The notes beneath the pieces are model-generated. The model did no database searches. It saw only the letters and a list, made by a program, of their open reading frames with translations, and was not told the origin of the DNA. Below, piece by piece: positions 1 to 7,642 of a stretch of 36,904 bases of DNA. Both the position numbers and the translations under genes were made by a program. The stretch spans positions 1 to 36,904 of the forward strand of contig BPTK01000010.1 of NCBI GenBank assembly GCA_023705905.1, written 5' to 3'. The DNA is from Candidatus Heimdallarchaeota archaeon (GTDB taxonomy: Archaea; Asgardarchaeota; Heimdallarchaeia; Heimdallarchaeales; Heimdallarchaeaceae). How positions within the stretch are numbered: the stretch's first letter is position 1; each line of letters begins with the position of its first letter.

Positions 1-812
1 AACATTGGGAACCCTATGAACAATTTGTAAATTTGGAAGATAACTGATAATAAAGCCAATAATGTAAACCAACCAGTACCTGCTAGAACAGGATAAGTAA
101 GTTGCATAATAATTGAAACTACGAGTGAAGGAGCAATAAAAATAAGAAAGTATATTCCCCATGTTTTGATCAGTCTTTTCCATTCAGTTTTTACTATTCT
201 AATAGATTCAATGAAACTATTCTTTAGACTCCCTTGAGCAGTTACACTTGGTAATGTGTTACCAAAGACTACAAGAATGATAAAGAAAATTAAGTATCTT
301 ATAATCTCGAAAGCAACCATTAAAGCATCAGACATCGCCCTTGGACTTGTTTCTGCTCTTGCTTGCATAACATTGGAAGGAATAAAGAAACTGAATCCTG
401 TTATGAATGTTAGTAAAATATATTTCCACCAATGCTCTTTGAAATAACTGAAGGATTTCTTAAACTCTGTAAACATATCTCCTGATGTGAAAATATCATA
501 TGCTAAACCAAATTGACAATATAGAAAACCAACCATGGCAAGATAAGCTAAAATGGGTACTATAACCCACACTCTCAATTTGATATCCGCGTGTCCTTCT
601 TCACTTGGTAACAAATCTATTAGTGATAATTCAGGAGAGAAATGAAAAATTAGTACAACTATACTTACCATTATACTAAATACAATGATGAATGCAAAGA
701 ATGCAAAAAGCTCTGTTGCAATAAAAGATTTGTAATTTGCTTTGAGATATTGCCAACTAATTTTGAAATCCGTTTTTGTTTCAGAGTTGTTGGTTGGTTT
801 CAAATCGTTCAT
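1..812 (-). CDS. Multi-pass membrane protein, third gene of ABC exporter operon (partial, C-terminus off left edge)
   Basis: An open frame runs from an ATG at 812 to the left edge without a stop, giving about 270 residues. After a hydrophilic start (MNDLKPTNNSET) there are about six hydrophobic segments, near residues 30-60, 85-110, 135-155, 180-210, 220-245 and 250-270. Two repeated features are visible: an amphipathic stretch with Trp-rich EHWWKY before the third segment and TEWKRLIKTW before the fifth. The frame closes upstream at a TAG (834-836), so the ATG at 812 is the only reasonable start. It lies 89 nt downstream of the ABC-2 permease on the same strand and probably belongs to that exporter operon. 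I do not recognise a family with confidence; DUF975-like six-TM proteins have a comparable layout. The function is unknown, and an accessory membrane subunit is an inference. Confidence 0.8.
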   Translation of the reverse strand, partial: MNDLKPTNNSETKTDFKISWQYLKANYKSFIATELFAFFAFIIVFSIMVSIVVLIFHFSPELSLIDLLPSEEGHADIKLRVWVIVPILAYLAMVGFLYCQFGLAYDIFTSGDMFTEFKKSFSYFKEHWWKYILLTFITGFSFFIPSNVMQARAETSPRAMSDALMVAFEIIRYLIFFIILVVFGNTLPSVTAQGSLKNSFIESIRIVKTEWKRLIKTWGIYFLIFIAPSLVVSIIMQLTYPVLAGTGWFTLLALLSVIFQIYKLFIGFPM

Positions 813-860
813 GTTTATCAAAGACCTTCTTTGCTATTTATTTCTTTCGAGTTAATAATG

Positions 861-893
861 AAAGGAAGAGGAAGAGGCCTTCTTCCTCCTTTT
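861..893. terminator. Intergenic hairpin between permease and membrane-protein gene
   Basis: A perfect 8-bp inverted repeat, GAGGAAGA (868-875) and TCTTCCTC (881-888), encloses a 5-nt loop; purine and pyrimidine flanks extend it loosely. It lies in the 89-nt gap between two genes of one operon, so it may be a partial terminator or an mRNA processing/stability element that lowers expression of the third gene. No experimental evidence. Confidence 0.35.
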
Positions 894-901
894 CGCGGTG
901 G

Positions 902-1801
902 TTATTTTTGTTGTCTTCTTCGAAATAGAAGATATGCAGCAACAATCAGTATTAATGAATAAACCAGCAAACCTATAGATGCTCCTGCTTCACTTGGTGT
1001 GGCCCAAGTAAATCCTGTTGGACCTTCTGCATGACTTCCAGGAGGTCCTTGCATAAGAGGACTTTCTATGAATCGTTCTGAAGGTATTCCGTGAATAACT
1101 TGTGAGATTATATTTGAGTAATAAGTTAATATGAACAATGGCTCAATATCCACACCAGCTACTGTTAAAATTACAGATGTCATTTGGAATACAATTAATA
1201 TCATCAATATACTCAACACAATTACTGTTGAAGATTTTTTCATGAAACTACTAAAGAACACAACTAACGAAAACACGGCTAGCATGTAAAAGATTGCCCA
1301 TCCTAATGAAAACCAAACATTTGTTGGATATTCACCAAACTTGATGTAAGTTGTGATTATGATTAAAGCATAATAGACTATAACTGAAAATACCGCCATA
1401 AAATATCTTGCAATAAACCTTCCTGAGAATAGCCTTCCTTTAGTAATTTTTGGGAAAAGTAGATTTCCAGTTTGTTTATCATAATCATAAGCTATGATAT
1501 TAGCTCCAAACATTACTGCAATAATCATTATGAAGAAACTCAAAGTAAAACTCAAGTATGATCCTTGTAGATAATCAGCTGCATTAGCATATGCTTCTAC
1601 ATCTCTGCCTTCTCGTATAAGATTTATTATCAATCCTAGTGCATAGAATGCAATAGTCACCACAAGAGAAATTATAATGTTTTTGAAATTTCTCTTTACC
1701 TCAAATTCTATTGTTGCTCCAACTTGAATTAATGTTTTCTTAGGACCAATTTCGTGCTTCTCGATATCATTGGTTAAAATTTCTTTCTGTGTCATTCCCA
1801 T
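902..1801 (-). CDS. ABC-2 type transporter permease
   Basis: A 299-residue integral membrane protein. A cytoplasmic N-terminus of about 40 residues is followed by six hydrophobic segments, with a long extracytoplasmic loop rich in Gly/Pro (about residues 235-270) before the last helix and a basic RRRQQK tail. The layout, including the amphipathic sequence after TM2 (YDYDKQTGNLLFPKITKGRLF, where ABC-2 permeases contact the ATPase), is that of ABC-2 exporter permeases. The ATG at 1801 is preceded by a clear Shine-Dalgarno sequence AGGAGTG (1809-1815) inside the end of the ATPase gene, and only one nucleotide separates the two genes, so they are cotranslated. It forms the transmembrane part of the exporter with the ATPase encoded upstream. 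The substrate is unknown; drug, lipid or peptide export are all possible. Confidence 0.88.
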   Translation of the reverse strand: MGMTQKEILTNDIEKHEIGPKKTLIQVGATIEFEVKRNFKNIIISLVVTIAFYALGLIINLIREGRDVEAYANAADYLQGSYLSFTLSFFIMIIAVMFGANIIAYDYDKQTGNLLFPKITKGRLFSGRFIARYFMAVFSVIVYYALIIITTYIKFGEYPTNVWFSLGWAIFYMLAVFSLVVFFSSFMKKSSTVIVLSILMILIVFQMTSVILTVAGVDIEPLFILTYYSNIISQVIHGIPSERFIESPLMQGPPGSHAEGPTGFTWATPSEAGASIGLLVYSLILIVAAYLLFRRRQQK

Positions 1802-1802
1802 C

Positions 1803-2843
1803 TTAATTCACTCCTGTACTAGCTTCTTTTAGTGGTTCAACCGCCACAACCTCTGTTACTAGCTTAATGTAAAGATCTTCTAACGTATTTGTTCTAGGAA
1901 CTGAGAAATCCATTACATCTATATCATTTCTAATAAGCTCTTTCAGAATATTCTTTTGAGTTTGAATTTTTCCATCAAATTTAACTTCAAATGTACTTGT
2001 GACTCTGTTAAATTCAACAATCTTATCACCCTTATTCAACCCAGTAAGTGGTCTGATAATAGTTTCAAGGTCAATAATGATTTGAGTTACATCTTCAGGG
2101 AGCTCAGCTAGTTGAATCTGTAACCGTAAATCTTTTGCTTGACCTTCCAAATTCTCCATTGTATCAAAAGCTACTAACTTCCCTCTATTAATAATCGCAA
2201 TACGATCTGATATTTCACTTACTTCATATAATAAATGACTGCTCAGAAAAATTGTTTTACCAGCATTCTTTAAATCAACTAAGATAGCTCGTATCTCTTT
2301 CCTTCCTTTTGGATCAAGACCTGTTTGTGGTTCGTCAAGAACTAGAAAATCTGGATCATGAATCATAGAAGATACAAGACCTAATCTCTGTTTCATACCT
2401 TTTGAAAATGTTCCAATTTTCTTATCTATCCAATCTGAAAGATCTACAAGTGCCATCAATTCTTCAATTCTCTTTGGTATCTTCTTTCTGGGATACCCTT
2501 TTAGTGTTGCAAAATAAGTTAGAATCTGTTTTGGTGTCATGTGATCATAAAATGTTGGATTTTCTATTAGAAAACCAATTCTATCCAACAATGCATCTTT
2601 ATTTCGGTTATTTAACAGACGCATATTTCCATTTTCTTTTATCCATACTTCACCCTCAGTTGGTTTCAGTAATCTCGCGATCATTTTCATAGTCGTCGTT
2701 TTTCCAGCTCCATTTGGACCTAGAAGACTAATGATCTCTCCTTTTTTGATGTCAAGAGACAAATTATCAACAGCTGTAAAATCACCGAAATTCTTCGTTA
2801 GATTTCTCAAGTTGATGATAGTCTCCTTGTTATTGTTTTTCAT
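1803..2843 (-). CDS. ABC transporter ATP-binding protein
   Basis: ABC ATPase that energises the adjacent permease. From the chosen start the Walker A GPNGAGKT is at about residues 42-49, followed by a Q-loop region, the signature FSKGMKQRL, Walker B FLVLDEP and the H-loop SSH. The C-terminal 80-100 residues form the extra domain common in ABC-2 exporter ATPases. The frame is open up to a GTG/ATG-like start at 2888, but that would add 15 residues including two cysteines, and the TATA box (2895-2903) predicts transcription start near 2872, downstream of 2888. The ATG at 2843 has GTGAG just upstream and begins MKNNNKETIINLRNLTK, typical for the family. First gene of the operon; regulation is probably through the inverted repeats around the promoter. 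Confidence 0.93.
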   Translation of the reverse strand: MKNNNKETIINLRNLTKNFGDFTAVDNLSLDIKKGEIISLLGPNGAGKTTTMKMIARLLKPTEGEVWIKENGNMRLLNNRNKDALLDRIGFLIENPTFYDHMTPKQILTYFATLKGYPRKKIPKRIEELMALVDLSDWIDKKIGTFSKGMKQRLGLVSSMIHDPDFLVLDEPQTGLDPKGRKEIRAILVDLKNAGKTIFLSSHLLYEVSEISDRIAIINRGKLVAFDTMENLEGQAKDLRLQIQLAELPEDVTQIIIDLETIIRPLTGLNKGDKIVEFNRVTSTFEVKFDGKIQTQKNILKELIRNDIDVMDFSVPRTNTLEDLYIKLVTEVVAVEPLKEASTGVN

Positions 2844-2856
2844 TAATCTCACGTCT

Positions 2857-2934
2857 TTGCATTCGTTGCAAACAATACCTTCTTTCACTCCCTGCTATAT
2901 AAGCCTTTGCAAATTACGCAAACGTTTGCAAATT
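2857..2934 (-). promoter_or_regulatory. ABC operon promoter with flanking inverted-repeat operators
   Basis: On the minus strand CTTATATAG (2895-2903) is a good archaeal TATA box with a purine-rich BRE-like AAAGG just upstream. Immediately upstream of it the 10-mer TTTGCAAATT occurs twice (2906-2915 and 2925-2934), 19 bp apart, and between them lies the perfect 12-bp palindrome GCAAACGTTTGC (2918-2929). Downstream of the TATA box, near the predicted transcription start, a further inverted repeat TTTGC-7nt-GCAAA spans 2857-2873. Sites on both sides of the TATA box are typical for a repressor that blocks TBP/TFB or polymerase. The regulator is not identified. Confidence 0.65.
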
Positions 2935-3087
2935 GAAACATTGTCTGCTCAAATTATGTTCCTCTTAAGTTTTCCATTGAAAAAGATTAGACGTTTAGTG
3001 TGTCTTACAAATAATTAAGAATCTTAATTTTGTAAAATACCCCGTAATTAAATCCCCTTTAGATTAAACATATTGTTTCTGATCTAT

Positions 3088-3465
3088 TTAAACTGTCTCC
3101 ATTACTTCATTGATGACATATCCCAGACTAGAAAATCTAAAGGGTTTTGTGACGTATTTAGATATTCCTTTTTCATATGCGTTAATCTCAGATTGACTTG
3201 TTGAAGAAATAAAAATTATTTTTGTTCTATTAATCCAATCCAAGTCGTATAAATCTTCAAGTAATTCTAAACCATTCTTCATAGGCATATGATAGTCTAA
3301 AATCAATATGTCTGGCTTTTTATCTTTAAAATTGAAGTATAAATCAATTAAAGCTTCTTCCCCATTGAAGGATTGTCCTACAATTCGGTGCCCCATTTTC
3401 GTTAAGTACATAATATATAATTCTTGAAGGTTTTCGTCATCTTCTACGATGTATATGTCTGCCAT
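3088..3465 (-). CDS. Stand-alone response regulator receiver protein (CheY-like)
   Basis: 125 residues, a single receiver domain and no output domain. The acidic pocket E8-D9-D10, the phosphoacceptor D57 in ILDYHMP, the Ser pair at 87-88 in FISSTS and K107 in VTKPF are all present, so phosphotransfer competence is expected. The start ATG overlaps the stop of the upstream HTH gene by one base (TAATG), which implies translational coupling. No histidine kinase is encoded in the window. Its tight linkage to a dual-HTH regulator suggests that phosphorylation of this protein modulates that regulator, but this is inference. The function as a two-component receiver is certain; the partner is not. Confidence 0.92.
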   Translation of the reverse strand: MADIYIVEDDENLQELYIMYLTKMGHRIVGQSFNGEEALIDLYFNFKDKKPDILILDYHMPMKNGLELLEDLYDLDWINRTKIIFISSTSQSEINAYEKGISKYVTKPFRFSSLGYVINEVMETV

Positions 3466-4703
3466 TATTTCCTTTCCTCTTTGATCCCTACTTTTCTAAA
3501 TTGCTTCTTAGCAATACTTTCTTGGACACTTTTGACAACCCCTTCAAACATCCATTCTGTGTCCTCCCTCCATTTCTGATTTTTAATATTGTAATTGTGA
3601 ACATAAAATCTATATTTCACTGCATTATACCCGAAACTATCCATCATGTAGAATGATAGATTCTCGTAATGATTTCTCATCCAATATGACATTCTTATCT
3701 GATAATATGGTGGTAATGATAATGTGATGAAAAGATCTTTACCTAAATCTTCCATGTAAATACTAAATGGTGGTCTAAACTCACTTAACACTCTAAATAA
3801 CCTTGATTTTTCTTCTTCTTTGATATCCCTGATGATATAGGAGAATCTTATGAACATCTCAAAGTATTTTCTATTTACTCCCCACCAATAATCTTCAATG
3901 AAATTATCTGTAATGAAATGGTATTTCTTCTTAAAATCCAAATATATTGCATTTTCTGTGCGATCTTCTGCATAAAATTCTTCTAAATACGGTCTGAAAC
4001 CTTCCGGAAGAACATTAAAATTTTCTTTTTCCTTTGGCAATGTTAGATACTTCTTATACTCTTGACAAAGCTCACTCATAGGAATTCTCATGTTGATTGT
4101 TATGTCTCGTAGTATAAGCAGATGAATTGGATGAAACGTATCCTCTGAAACTTCTGCTGATACATTAATTTCTGTCTTAGGTTTTCCAGTCAACTTTTTA
4201 GAAAAATATCCCTCTATATCAAATTCATCAAGATCTGTAATGTTGTTGTGAACTGGTTGAGTATAATAAGCTCGCTCCCCCGCTGATTTATAAATCTGAT
4301 ACTGTGAGCAGAACTCCCTCCCTACCATGAATTCTAGAAACGACTCCAAATGCCTCAGCGTTCCCTTTGGGATATCAAAAACTGTAAATAATCCATACAT
4401 ATGCCCAAAAAGTCTGTTTCTAGAGTTTGTATATGGATGAATGTCACACGAAAGTTCAAGAAATGAAATTTGTTCAACAGTTGTTGTTTTGAAGATCACA
4501 ACATATCTTTCTAATCCCATTTTCTCCGGATTGAGCGTAGAATGAACCTCTCTGATTCTATCTGCATCCTTGAGATATTCAACTTTTCTTATCATTGTTT
4601 GAGTTGATATCCCAAGTTTTCTAGCATGTCCACTAAAGGAATCTAATGGATAATTTTCGAGAATTCGAAGTATTTCAAGTATCTCTCTAGAGAAACCTTT
4701 CAT
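3465..4703 (-). CDS. Long dual-HTH (Lrp/AsnC-like N-terminus) transcriptional regulator, paralogue of 34455-35531
   Basis: About 412 residues. The first 60 form a winged helix (ILRILENYPL...ARKLGISTQTMIRKVEYL) followed by a wing and strand like those of Lrp/AsnC proteins (LNPEKMGLERYVVIF). A second HTH-like segment starts near residue 200 (LILRDITINMRIPMSELC). The C-terminal third contains a conserved aromatic block (SLPPYYQIRMSYWMRNHYENLSFY) also present in the right-hand paralogue. The shared blocks GLERYVVIF, SRNRLFG.MYGLF..F.IP and PPYY...W show homology along the whole length. The ATG at 4703 has AGGTGA at 4710-4716; a GTG at 4712 sits inside that ribosome site and is less likely. It lies downstream of a secreted FDPPG protein gene and is coupled to a response regulator. 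The target genes are unknown. Confidence 0.8.
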   Translation of the reverse strand: MKGFSREILEILRILENYPLDSFSGHARKLGISTQTMIRKVEYLKDADRIREVHSTLNPEKMGLERYVVIFKTTTVEQISFLELSCDIHPYTNSRNRLFGHMYGLFTVFDIPKGTLRHLESFLEFMVGREFCSQYQIYKSAGERAYYTQPVHNNITDLDEFDIEGYFSKKLTGKPKTEINVSAEVSEDTFHPIHLLILRDITINMRIPMSELCQEYKKYLTLPKEKENFNVLPEGFRPYLEEFYAEDRTENAIYLDFKKKYHFITDNFIEDYWWGVNRKYFEMFIRFSYIIRDIKEEEKSRLFRVLSEFRPPFSIYMEDLGKDLFITLSLPPYYQIRMSYWMRNHYENLSFYMMDSFGYNAVKYRFYVHNYNIKNQKWREDTEWMFEGVVKSVQESIAKKQFRKVGIKEERK

Positions 4704-4752
4704 GTTTTTCACCTAAATCAAATGTGATTTGTATAACTATCTAATACCTTTT

Positions 4753-5214
4753 TTATGGTCCTGGATCAACTCCTCCTCCCACAGGATAGTCTGGGTCTGC
4801 CCCTGGTGGGTCAAAAGTCAACATGTCATAGTAAAACCCATATTGGACTTCAGTATAAATGAAGAACCAAGCATATAAATCATACCAACCGCTTTCAAAT
4901 GCTACATTGATGAAATAGAATTTGTACAATATTTCAGTTTCTGTTCTGATATGATTATCTCTATATATAGAGTGAAGAATTTCTCCATCAAATTTCAAAG
5001 TAGCCTTAAAAATCAAATTCTTTGTGCCTTCAAACATGGTGACGAGAATTTCTGCATATACATCATCCTCTTTCCCGTCATCATCAAGATCACAATATTC
5101 CGCATGCTCAATATTTATCCCATAGGTACTGCTTGCCTCTACTCCCAGATTGGGAACAAGCAAAACACCCATCATCAAAATACCTAACAATATTAATACT
5201 CTTTTAGATTTCAT
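4753..5214 (-). CDS. Small secreted protein with FDPPG C-terminal motif (module copy 1)
   Basis: 153 residues from the ATG at 5214. Residues 1-28 are a signal peptide (MKSKRVLILLGILMMG... ending near VEASS). The mature part is predicted beta-rich. It has an acidic loop DLDDDGKEDD at residues 42-51 resembling dockerin/EF-hand type calcium loops, an ESGWYDLYA strand, and a terminal FDPPG motif (134-138) before a Gly/Pro/Asp tail. A longer frame to 5295 exists, but the TATA box at 5244-5253 predicts transcription start near 5221, so the upstream start would not be transcribed. Protein 35548-36003 has the same length, the same motif position and the same fold pattern. It sits upstream of a dual-HTH regulator in both copies. 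I do not recognise a named family; an extracellular ligand-binding or adhesion role is a guess. Confidence 0.75.
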   Translation of the reverse strand: MKSKRVLILLGILMMGVLLVPNLGVEASSTYGINIEHAEYCDLDDDGKEDDVYAEILVTMFEGTKNLIFKATLKFDGEILHSIYRDNHIRTETEILYKFYFINVAFESGWYDLYAWFFIYTEVQYGFYYDMLTFDPPGADPDYPVGGGVDPGP

Positions 5215-5242
5215 TAATATCAAGTAACTATATTTTCCAATG

Positions 5243-5253
5243 AATATATAAAT
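5243..5253 (-). promoter_or_regulatory. TATA box of secreted FDPPG gene
   Basis: On the minus strand ATTTATATATT lies about 30-40 nt ahead of the ATG at 5214 and predicts a leader of about 7 nt. It rules out the start at 5295. Confidence 0.55.
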
Positions 5254-5636
5254 ATGTGGAAAAGTTGGTCGTTTGTGCTGTTTTGTCCGATTCAATTCAA
5301 GTTACTCGATCTTGAGTGGAGTTTGTTGCTTTAAGAAAATGATATCCTACAAATACTCAAAATATTTTTTTCAAATCAGAAAATCAGTTGCTAACATGTC
5401 TAGGCAATGATTAACAATTCGTTATATTGTGAAATCTTATAGTTTCACTTAAAAATCATGAACAAAACCCGTTCAAATAAAATGTTAAAAGAAGTAATGC
5501 AACTCAATTTATTTAATACTAGAAGAGTGAGTTTAACAAAAGAATTCTCCATTTATGTGTGATTCAATATTTTTTGAGATAATTTGTATGGGAAACACAG
5601 ATAAACCTTAATTTATCAGAATCAAGTGAAATACTG
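5254..5636. other. Divergent intergenic region
   Basis: About 380 nt of very AT-rich DNA between the divergent secreted-protein and M20 peptidase genes. No ORF of merit, tRNA or repeat array is visible. CTTAATTTATC (5606-5616) is a plausible TATA element for the peptidase and would give an mRNA starting almost at the ATG (5637). The middle of the region (5340-5560) shows nothing recognisable. Confidence 0.5.
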
Positions 5637-7097
5637 ATGGTAAACGAAAAGAGAAAGAAACCAAAAATACCTATTACAAGCAAAGAGAAGAAATTGCTTG
5701 ACTTAGTTGATAGACATGAAGAAGCAATATCCCAACTTCTTCAGAAACTAGTTCAAATTGAATCACTTAATTTTTCAGAGTTCAAATATTGGGATAATAG
5801 GGAAATTTTCAAGTTTACAAAGAAGTTTTTTGATGATGAAGGATTTGGGACTGAGATGTTTGAAGTACCTTTCAAAGGTGGAAAGAAGGATGAAATTTAT
5901 TATAATCTCATAGGATCTATAAAGGGTTCATCTGCTGGAAAAACTCTACAATTCAATGGACATTTGGATATTGTACCATTTAATGAAGATAATTGGGACT
6001 CTGATACGCCACCATTAGGCGGAGTAATCAAAGATGGTAAACTATACGGCAGAGGTTCCGTTGATATGAAAGCAGGTATAGCGTGTCAAATAATGGCTAT
6101 GAAACTTCTGAAAGATTCAGGCATGAAGTTCAAAGGGAATTTGCAGATGTGGCTTGTTCCTGATGAAGAAACTCATGGGACTTATGGTTCAATATATATG
6201 ACCAAAAACCATTTTGATAAAGTGAATGTTGATGCAACTATCATTTCTGAGCCAAGCATAAGTCATCCTCTGACTAGTCCTAACATAGGGATTGGAGAGA
6301 AAGGACCACATTGGTTGAAATTCACCTTTCATGGAGTTGCGGGACATGGATCATGGCCTAAAGAGAAAAGTAATGCTATAAATAAAGCAACCAAATTCAT
6401 GGTTAATGCAAAGAAGAAGTTGAAGATTCCAAAACAAAAAGCACCTGTTACAAAATGGCAAACAATCAAACAATTAATCAAAAGAGTTGGAATTGCAGGT
6501 TTTCGAGAAATGCGTGCATTCACTCCAGAAAAACTACCTTTGGATAAGGATAAGAGAGATTCAGGAATCCCTTACAGAACAACTTTTAGTTTTAATGATA
6601 TCAAAGCAGGTGTAAAAACAAACGTTGTACCTGATCGCTGTGAGTTGGAAGTTGATTTCAGAGCTATGCCTGGACTAAAAACACAAGAATTATTTGATTC
6701 TATAGTTAAGTATTGTTCAAAATTAAAGTATAGAATAGAATTACCAGATGGATATACCAATCTTCAACATACTGATCCTAAATTTAAAGATGAACCAGTA
6801 GATGTATACATGTCGATTCTAACCATAGGTGAAGGGTCAGCAACAGATCCTCACTCAGAGTTCGGTAAGGTTATTCAAAATGCATTCTCAGCAGTTTATG
6901 AAGCCTCTCCAATTTTCTCCTACAATACAGGTTTTTCTGATGGAGGGAATATGAGGGAAGCAGGAATGAAGGACATTTTTGTTTTTGGTCCTGGTGGAAG
7001 AAATGCACACAATGCTAACGAATACGCTGATTTGAGCACGTTAAAAGATGTTACAAAACTATACTTACTAATAGCTTATCGTTATCTTAATAGTTAA
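5637..7097 (+). CDS. M20 family metallopeptidase (ArgE/DapE/carboxypeptidase type)
   Basis: A 486-residue cytoplasmic zinc peptidase or deacylase. The first metal-ligand motif is GHLDIVP (H109, D111). It is followed by the bridging Asp region GRGSVDMKAG, the catalytic/metal PDEETHGTYG, a dimerisation domain with the HGVAGHGSWP His, and the last ligand in FGPGGRNAHNANEY. All metal positions of M20 dinuclear enzymes are therefore present. The length is somewhat above the 380-430 typical for ArgE/DapE, with extra residues in the lid domain (about 255-300, Lys-rich). Substrates in this subfamily are N-acyl amino acids, succinyl-diaminopimelate or dipeptides; sequence alone does not decide. It is followed after 21 nt by a GNAT gene on the same strand, so the two are probably cotranscribed. 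One of three M20 enzymes in the window. Confidence 0.93.
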   Translation: MVNEKRKKPKIPITSKEKKLLDLVDRHEEAISQLLQKLVQIESLNFSEFKYWDNREIFKFTKKFFDDEGFGTEMFEVPFKGGKKDEIYYNLIGSIKGSSAGKTLQFNGHLDIVPFNEDNWDSDTPPLGGVIKDGKLYGRGSVDMKAGIACQIMAMKLLKDSGMKFKGNLQMWLVPDEETHGTYGSIYMTKNHFDKVNVDATIISEPSISHPLTSPNIGIGEKGPHWLKFTFHGVAGHGSWPKEKSNAINKATKFMVNAKKKLKIPKQKAPVTKWQTIKQLIKRVGIAGFREMRAFTPEKLPLDKDKRDSGIPYRTTFSFNDIKAGVKTNVVPDRCELEVDFRAMPGLKTQELFDSIVKYCSKLKYRIELPDGYTNLQHTDPKFKDEPVDVYMSILTIGEGSATDPHSEFGKVIQNAFSAVYEASPIFSYNTGFSDGGNMREAGMKDIFVFGPGGRNAHNANEYADLSTLKDVTKLYLLIAYRYLNS

Positions 7098-7118
7098 TTA
7101 AAATTGAAAGGTGATTTG

Positions 7119-7637
7119 ATGGTTGAATTTATTACTCTAAATATTGCAAAACATTTAGCAACACTCTTAGAGCTGAATATAGAATATATAGAATGGATAG
7201 CTGAACAAGCAAAAAAACATCATAAAATAGATCTTGAATCAATCCTTGGATCATCACACAGTTATGCTGCAAGAATACTTGATGAATTGGAAATATTTCA
7301 ACCTCCAGGCGGTGTATTCTATCTTCTTCAAGAAGGAGGAAATATCATTGGAATGGGTGCGCTTCGAAAATTATCATCCGGTGTTGGAGAAGTGAAAAGA
7401 ATGTATATAAAACCAGATTATCAAGGAAAAGGTTACGGAAAATCGCTTTTGAATCAGCTGCTAAAAAAAGGTAAAGATTTTGGCTATTCTTCGGTAAGAT
7501 TAGATTCAGGACCGTTTATGAAAGCAGCTCAAAATCTATATCAGTCACTAGGTTTTGTTGAAATAGAAAGGTATCCTGAAGCAGAATCTCCAGATATAGA
7601 AGGAATGTCTTGGACATTTATGGAAAAGAAGTTGTGA
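7119..7637 (+). CDS. GNAT family N-acetyltransferase
   Basis: 172 residues from the ATG at 7119, chosen because AAAGGTGAT (7107-7115) is an excellent Shine-Dalgarno sequence directly ahead of it; a TTG at 7104 would place the ribosome site inside the gene. Acetyl-CoA motif A is clear: VKRMYIKPDYQGKGYGKSLL (the Q-x-x-G-x-G loop), followed by a helix and the strand YSSVRLDSG and by AQNLYQSLGFVEIERY, the C-terminal GNAT signature. The substrate is unknown; small-molecule or amino-acid acetylation is usual for this class. It is linked to an M20 deacylase/peptidase, which raises the possibility of related acyl-amino-acid chemistry. Confidence 0.9.
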   Translation: MVEFITLNIAKHLATLLELNIEYIEWIAEQAKKHHKIDLESILGSSHSYAARILDELEIFQPPGGVFYLLQEGGNIIGMGALRKLSSGVGEVKRMYIKPDYQGKGYGKSLLNQLLKKGKDFGYSSVRLDSGPFMKAAQNLYQSLGFVEIERYPEAESPDIEGMSWTFMEKKL

Positions 7638-7642
7638 GAAAT

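Noticed and set aside
256-447. Plus-strand 63-codon ORF
   Set aside because: Lies antisense within the clearly coding membrane-protein frame 1-812.
2844-2888. Extended N-terminus of the ABC ATPase from 2888
   Set aside because: The TATA box at 2895-2903 places transcription start near 2872, and the extra 15 residues are not typical of the family.
2906-2934. Repeats near the ABC promoter as a CRISPR fragment
   Set aside because: Only two 10-bp copies with palindromes around a TATA box; operator sites explain them better.
5215-5295. Extended start of the secreted FDPPG protein
   Set aside because: It overlaps the TATA box and would hide the signal peptide behind 27 residues.
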